DNA of 26,905 nt from a virus, in the IMG/VR virus record IMGVR_UViG_3300005533_000188, positions 1-26,905 of that record; one strand, written 5' to 3'. Both the position numbers and the translations under genes were made by a program. Of the stretch, positions 23,522-26,905 are shown in pieces. Below the pieces are notes generated by a model, which made no database searches, was not told the DNA's origin, and saw nothing but the letters and a program-made list of their open reading frames with translations. Within the stretch, counting starts at the first letter, position 1. Each line of letters starts with the position of its first letter.

Positions 23522-24427
23522 TTATCGGGCATGAGCGCTGACTTTCTTTTCAATCGTCTCGACCAGTTGGTGGGTTGTGGACACGTCAATTCCGAGCTTG
23601 CGACCGCCGCGGAGAATCGGCCCTGCAATGGCATCCAGTTCCGGCGGCTTTTCAGCGGCGACGTCCTTTTGCATGGAGCTTCTCATGCCGGGAGGCAGCG
23701 CCAGCAGCATGGTTGTTACGCGCACGGCGTCCACTTGAGCGCCCGACGCAACAGCTACCGCACAGGCTTCGCGGGCGCAGGCTTCTAGCCGTCCGCGCCA
23801 CTCCGGGTCTGCGGCGACTTCACCGGCCGTGCGGTTGGAGGCGGTCGTAGCCAGGGCCAGCGGTGCGATGAATACGAGCTTGCTCCAGAGAAGATCGGCT
23901 TCCTTCTCGATGAATTCGCAGTCAAAGCCGAACTGCCGTAGCTTGGCCACGGGGGCCTCCAGCAAAGGCTTGCCGGCTGCGGCGATTCTGAGCCGCACAA
24001 AGGGAGAGCGGTGCACGATTCTTCCCGGAGCAACCCGCTCGGATTCGACCGAGATGGTCGCTGGCACAACCCGATCATGACTGAACTGGGAGCCCCCAAA
24101 CCTCGAACGAAGGAGTTCAACGTGATCGATGCCGTTCAGCAGAGGAACAATCGCACCGATTCGAGCGTCGGTGGAAACTTGTTTTAAGGCTCCGTCCAAC
24201 TGCGTCGCCTTCACCGCGATCCAAAGAACATCGCAATCGGTGCGAAGCGAGCCGACGCGATCGACCGCCACTGAAAAGGAACCCAGCGAACTTTCAACAG
24301 ACAGGTCCGCAGGGGTATCCGGTAATGCGTCTGGTCTTACGACGAGTGTGACGCTTTCTCCGAGATGTGCCAAAGCGCCTGCAATCAGGCCACCCACTCC
24401 ACCGACTCCCAGAACCGCATGCTTCAT
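23522..24427 (-). CDS. ketopantoate reductase (ApbA/PanE) family protein
   Basis: A 301-residue NADPH-dependent oxidoreductase of the 2-dehydropantoate 2-reductase family; the canonical reaction reduces ketopantoate to pantoate for coenzyme A synthesis. The N-terminal Rossmann domain starts MKHAVLGVGGVGGLIAGALA. The family catalytic Asn is in LLNGIDHVE and the Lys in LLWSKLVFIAPLA. The C-terminal helical domain has KPPELDAIAGPILRGG, a version of the region that holds the substrate-contacting Glu and Ser. Length is normal. AGGAG lies about eight bases before the start. It lies 55 bases after the LexA-type regulator. Many family members act on other 2-oxo acids, so the exact substrate is open. 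It may be a chromosomal gene or metabolic cargo. Confidence 0.85.
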   Translation of the reverse strand: MKHAVLGVGGVGGLIAGALAHLGESVTLVVRPDALPDTPADLSVESSLGSFSVAVDRVGSLRTDCDVLWIAVKATQLDGALKQVSTDARIGAIVPLLNGIDHVELLRSRFGGSQFSHDRVVPATISVESERVAPGRIVHRSPFVRLRIAAAGKPLLEAPVAKLRQFGFDCEFIEKEADLLWSKLVFIAPLALATTASNRTAGEVAADPEWRGRLEACAREACAVAVASGAQVDAVRVTTMLLALPPGMRSSMQKDVAAEKPPELDAIAGPILRGGRKLGIDVSTTHQLVETIEKKVSAHAR

Positions 24428-24482
24428 GATCGTCTCCTTTTCTCGCAAGCAAGAGTTTAAAAGAAATTCGCTGCGAGCAGCT

Positions 24483-24725
24483 TCACGCAGGTCCCGACGG
24501 CTCGAACTCTTTGGGCAGGCCAAGAGCTCGGCGGCCGCCTTCAGGGTGGATGAGCCGGCCGTCGTCCACCAGTTTGTTGATGTGGAAGCGGACGGTGGTT
24601 TCGGAGATTCCGACGATGTCTGCAATGTCCTGCATGGAGGGGCAGCATCCTTGGACTTCCTTGTAATCGTGGATGGCCTGGAGGATCTGCTGGCGGCGGT
24701 GATTTTTGTTTCTATGATCGGTCAT
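24483..24725 (-). CDS. LexA-type winged-helix DNA-binding protein without protease domain
   Basis: An 80-residue protein consisting of just a winged-helix domain like the N-terminus of LexA. RRQQILQAIHDYKEVQGCCP is helix 1, SMQDIADIVGISETTVRFHI the helix-turn-helix and NKLVDDGRLIHPEGGRRALG the wing. LexA continues with a self-cleaving serine protease domain of about 120 residues; here the stop comes right after the wing and GLPKEFEPSGPA tail. It could be a repressor responding in another way or a competitor of host LexA. I start at the ATG at 24725; the longer frame to 24899 would add a Lys/Glu-rich stretch that is only translated low-complexity DNA. It precedes the reductase gene by 55 bases, probably in one transcript. 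Confidence 0.75.
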   Translation of the reverse strand: MTDHRNKNHRRQQILQAIHDYKEVQGCCPSMQDIADIVGISETTVRFHINKLVDDGRLIHPEGGRRALGLPKEFEPSGPA

Positions 24726-24735
24726 CTTGGGGCCT

Positions 24736-24900
24736 CGCTCTTCTCTTTTCTCTTTTCTCTTTATCTTCTCTTCTCTTTTTTTTATTTTCTTTCTCTTTTG
24801 CCTTTTTATTTCTTCTCTCGTCTTGCCACTTTTACTTCCCGCTCGTGACTTCATCTCGCTCTTCTTCTCACCATCTTTTCTAGTTTGTTTCCATTTCATT
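24736..24900. repeat. polypyrimidine tract in a regulator leader
   Basis: A low-complexity stretch of CTCTTTT-type units, nearly pure C and T on the plus strand, ending 11 bases before the start codon of the LexA-type gene. Its transcript side is purine-rich (AGAGAAAAGAG). Together with 24901-25147 it makes a 422-base gap without a gene. Confidence 0.8.
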
Positions 24901-25008
24901 CTGTGGTCATTTTCTCTATTTTTAGCGAGACTTTCGAACCTGCCGATTTGTGGGCTTCCACAGGCTGAGCTCCTTCAATCTCTTTGATAAATAAACGCTT
25001 ACCTCGTT

Positions 25009-25020
25009 TGAACAGGTTCA
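25009..25020. promoter_or_regulatory. perfect palindrome TGAACAGGTTCA, possible operator
   Basis: TGAAC and GTTCA flank two bases. It lies 284 bases upstream of the LexA-type gene. GAAC...GTTC half-sites occur in several LexA-family operators, so it is a candidate binding site for that protein, though the spacing is shorter than in the known Gram-positive box. Confidence 0.3.
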
Positions 25021-25038
25021 TTTTGGAGTCCATTATTA

Positions 25039-25080
25039 CTTGATTTTTTGGCTCTTTTTGAAAACAGCAAAATAATCAAG
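25039..25080. other. AT-rich inverted repeat downstream of replication genes
   Basis: Arms at 25039-25053 and 25066-25080 match at 13 of 15 positions with a 12-base loop. It starts 67 bases past the stop of the gene at 25148 and could end that transcript or bind a regulator; no U-run follows on the minus strand. Confidence 0.4.
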
Positions 25081-25147
25081 TGAAATGAAGTGTTTCTCGG
25101 TAGCCGCATTTCATCGTGGTTTGCCGGCCCTCCTATCGTTTGCGCCT

Positions 25148-25822
25148 TCATCTTGTCGTCCTTACATTGTTCTGTTGCGATTCGGGTGTGGCGCCAACAT
25201 TCCCCAGGAGTGCTGCGCGCTGCTGGCGAAGCATCTCGCGGCGGTCGCGCCATTCGGCTTCCGTCATGGTGGATTCAATGAGCGGCATCAGCTTGAGCGA
25301 TTGCATCGGCGTGCCGGCTCGCTCTTTGCGTTGTGGCCTCGGTCTTGCCTCGCCCGATGCAGGCATCGTTTTGAGCAGCGCGTTTTGATCGACGTTTTGC
25401 AAAACGTCGCCGATGCCGTAGAAGATTTCGCCACCGGCTCGGCGGCGGGCAAGATCGCGCATCTCTTCGGCAAGCCGCTCGGACTCGCGACGGCGGCATT
25501 CGGCAGCGGCTTTCTCGCGCATCTCGAGCATGACTCCGACCACATCGGGCAGCTTAGGCATGCCTCGCCATACCTGGAGTGAGCCGTCGCCAGGATCGAA
25601 CTTCGGCGGATGCTTCACGAGGTTTTTCATGGCCCGCTCAAACTCCTCCACGGAGTAGTCTTTGAGGGTCTCGCGCCACATGACCAGTTCGTCATCCGGA
25701 AGCCTTACCCGGTAGACTTTCTGGAAGGTGTTCAGCATCGAGGCCACCGCCGCTAAAAATTCTTGCGGTTGCCTCGTCCACGTCACGATTGCGTTGCTCC
25801 GCTTTTGAAGCGCCGTTTCCAT
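25148..25822 (-). CDS. putative phage replication partner (helicase-loader-like)
   Basis: A 224-residue protein with a helical N-terminal domain. LNTFQKVYRVRLPDDELVMW and LKDYSVEEFERAMKNLVKH resemble the start of phage replication P-type or helicase-loader proteins, and WRGMPKLPDVVGVMLEMREKA matches the kind of Pro-Asp-Val segment that follows. A long charged helix and a basic Gln/Arg-rich tail complete it. No Walker A motif is present, so it is not a DnaC-type ATPase. The ATG at 25822 has GGAG five bases upstream and lies inside the end of the replication gene, a 131-base overlap in a different frame. That coupling supports a joint role in replication. The functional call is inferred from context and general pattern. 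Confidence 0.5.
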   Translation of the reverse strand: METALQKRSNAIVTWTRQPQEFLAAVASMLNTFQKVYRVRLPDDELVMWRETLKDYSVEEFERAMKNLVKHPPKFDPGDGSLQVWRGMPKLPDVVGVMLEMREKAAAECRRRESERLAEEMRDLARRRAGGEIFYGIGDVLQNVDQNALLKTMPASGEARPRPQRKERAGTPMQSLKLMPLIESTMTEAEWRDRREMLRQQRAALLGNVGATPESQQNNVRTTR

Positions 25823-26693
25823 TGACTCCAGCCTGCTTGGGTTTCCAATATCGGTCGAGGGGCGATTTCAGGAACTTGACGAGGTTGCCCAGCCATTCGC
25901 GAGGACGGCTGCCGGGCGCAATACAGTCGCTGCGCGCCAGGTGCCCGAGACAAGAGACAAACAACTCGTCGCGCCAGTTGGGGGTGGCCTTCAGCAAGCT
26001 TTCCAACTGACCGGCCTCGCCGCCATCCCAGGGACATTGCTCGCCGGCCCACTCCTCGTACCAGCGCTGGACGATCCGGCGGATGCGCGCATGGCGGTTC
26101 TCTACGCTTGACCTGGGCGTACATACTGAAGACGGGCCCACTGGAGACGTGCGCACTGAAGACACAGGCTTTTGATCTGCACCCGATCCGCGAGTAGGGC
26201 GAGCGGAAGTTTCCAGTTCGTCTTCGTTTCTATCCCCTTCGTTACTGTTCCCTTCCTTTTCCTTTCCATTCCCTTCCTTTCCATTCCTTTCAGGACGGAG
26301 CGGCTCCGGAGGCTTCATGGAATCCTCGGGAGGGAAAAAGAGTCCGGAGCTTTCCCATACAATCTCCAGCTTCGCAATCTTGCTGGGAGTAGGATGGCTC
26401 ACCTTCTGATGCTCGGAGAAGTTCACCACCTGTCCCCAGCGGCGGCCGTCGGCCGTGGCGCCAAAGCGCAGGTAACCAATGCGGGAGAGCTCCTGGAGCA
26501 TGTCAGGAACGCTCACGGAGGTCTCGCGAAGAGGAAAGATCGCGGCCTTGATCAGCTTGGGATTGGCGTTGAAGTATCCATCATCGTCCGCGTAGCACAG
26601 CAGTCCTCCGGCGAGGAGGTGGGCCGGCTCCGACAGGGCAGACAGGCCCTCGTTGACGTAAAAATCCGGCTTGATGGTGCGAATGCGGCCCAT
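25692..26693 (-). CDS. phage replisome organiser-type replication protein
   Basis: A 333-residue protein whose first 100 residues match the N-terminal domain common to phage replisome organisers: GRIRTIKPDFYVNEGLSALS, then AHLLAGGLLCYADDDGYFN, KLIKAAIFPLRE and LQELSRIGYLRFG. This winged-helix domain binds the phage origin and recruits the helicase loader. A low-complexity linker follows around residues 145-200 (GNGKEGNGKEKEGN). The C-terminal domain contains IVQRWYEEWAGEQCPWDGGE, where such proteins contact the replication machinery. I prefer the ATG at 26693 to the TTG at 26708. The gene is the clearest evidence that the right part of the window is phage-derived. Origin sites, if present, may lie in the protein's own gene or the leader repeats. 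Confidence 0.75.
   Translation of the reverse strand: MGRIRTIKPDFYVNEGLSALSEPAHLLAGGLLCYADDDGYFNANPKLIKAAIFPLRETSVSVPDMLQELSRIGYLRFGATADGRRWGQVVNFSEHQKVSHPTPSKIAKLEIVWESSGLFFPPEDSMKPPEPLRPERNGKEGNGKEKEGNSNEGDRNEDELETSARPTRGSGADQKPVSSVRTSPVGPSSVCTPRSSVENRHARIRRIVQRWYEEWAGEQCPWDGGEAGQLESLLKATPNWRDELFVSCLGHLARSDCIAPGSRPREWLGNLVKFLKSPLDRYWKPKQAGVNGNGASKAEQRNRDVDEATARIFSGGGLDAEHLPESLPGKASG
26247..26291. repeat. CCTTTCCATT-type microsatellite inside the replication gene
   Basis: Degenerate CCCTTCC and CCTTTCC units encode the Gly-Asn-Lys-Glu repeats of the linker. Changes in unit number would alter linker length or frame. Confidence 0.6.
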
Positions 26694-26699
26694 ATGAGT

Positions 26700-26796
26700 A
26701 ATCCACAATCAGCAAAAACCCGCCTGCGGCGCTACCACAGAGGACACAGAGGAAAACCTCCGAGGACACAGAGAACGGCAATTGGTAATCAGTAAT
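26700..26796. repeat. 97-bp direct repeat, copy 1
   Basis: Identical to 26809-26905, separated by 12 bases. Inside are two CGAGGACACAGAG/CAGAGGACACAGAGG-like units. It ends seven bases upstream of the replication gene's start codon and so forms its leader. Confidence 0.9.
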
Positions 26797-26808
26797 TGCG
26801 CGAGCAGC

Positions 26809-26905
26809 AATCCACAATCAGCAAAAACCCGCCTGCGGCGCTACCACAGAGGACACAGAGGAAAACCTCCGAGGACACAGAGAACGGCAATTGGTAATCA
26901 GTAAT
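26809..26905. repeat. 97-bp direct repeat, copy 2, reaching the window edge
   Basis: Same sequence as 26700-26796 at a 109-base period. It ends exactly at the end of the window, so further copies may follow. Confidence 0.9.

Noticed and set aside
23021-23788. A 255-codon plus-strand frame
   Set aside because: It spans two minus-strand genes (the membrane protein and the reductase) and shows no protein-like motif.
24726-24899. A Lys/Glu-rich N-terminal extension of the LexA-type protein
   Set aside because: It is translated polypurine repeat; the winged-helix domain is complete from the ATG at 24725.
24999-25253. An 84-codon minus-strand frame after the replication genes
   Set aside because: It overlaps the end of the gene at 25148 in another frame and covers the inverted repeat and AT-rich gap; no ribosome site.

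Overview
The window looks like part of a bacterial chromosome carrying a phage-derived island. The host is probably an acidobacterium (Acidobacteriota, Terriglobia-like). That guess rests on overall gene style, moderately high GC, and short degenerate intergenic repeats of a kind I associate with that phylum; no rRNA or other marker gene is present to prove it.

Left edge (3-1994, minus strand): a complete secreted alkyl sulfatase, which I read as host chromosome. From about 2.2 kb to the right edge almost all minus-strand genes look phage-like. Reading in the direction of transcription, right to left: a replisome-organiser-type replication protein and an overlapping putative replication partner (26693-25148); a LexA-type winged-helix regulator without a protease domain (24725-24483); a ketopantoate-reductase-family enzyme (24427-23522); three small unknown proteins (23473-21619); two large spike-like proteins with signal peptides (20289-15498); a tightly packed row of nine mostly unknown genes, including a lipoprotein and a third secreted repeat protein (11942-6523); a portal-like protein (5674-3134) and a trailing unknown (3117-2209). 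I recognise no terminase, major capsid protein, protease, integrase or lysin, so the element is either degenerate, extends beyond the right edge, or carries very divergent versions.

Three plus-strand blocks are wedged between these minus-strand genes: one methyltransferase at 5.7-6.4 kb; a five-part block at 12.2-15.5 kb (methyltransferase, acyltransferase-3, truncated TylF-type methyltransferase, methyltransferase with a Cys pair); and one methyltransferase at 20.5-21.5 kb. Acyltransferase-3 and these methyltransferases are the usual enzymes for decorating surface glycans. Beside them lie two spike-like proteins that share a near-identical 270-residue N-terminal half and have unrelated beta-helix-like C-terminal halves. 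My working hypothesis is a surface-recognition and surface-modification island: exported beta-helix proteins that bind or process a glycan, plus enzymes that alter the same glycan.

The most unusual non-coding sequence is the 432-base gap 12901-13332. It holds five successive inverted repeats, including a 24-bp stem with a TTTT loop, and an upstream segment able to form a competing pairing with that stem. Several minus-strand genes also have degenerate tandem repeats directly in their leaders. All functional calls are from reading the sequence; no database search was run.
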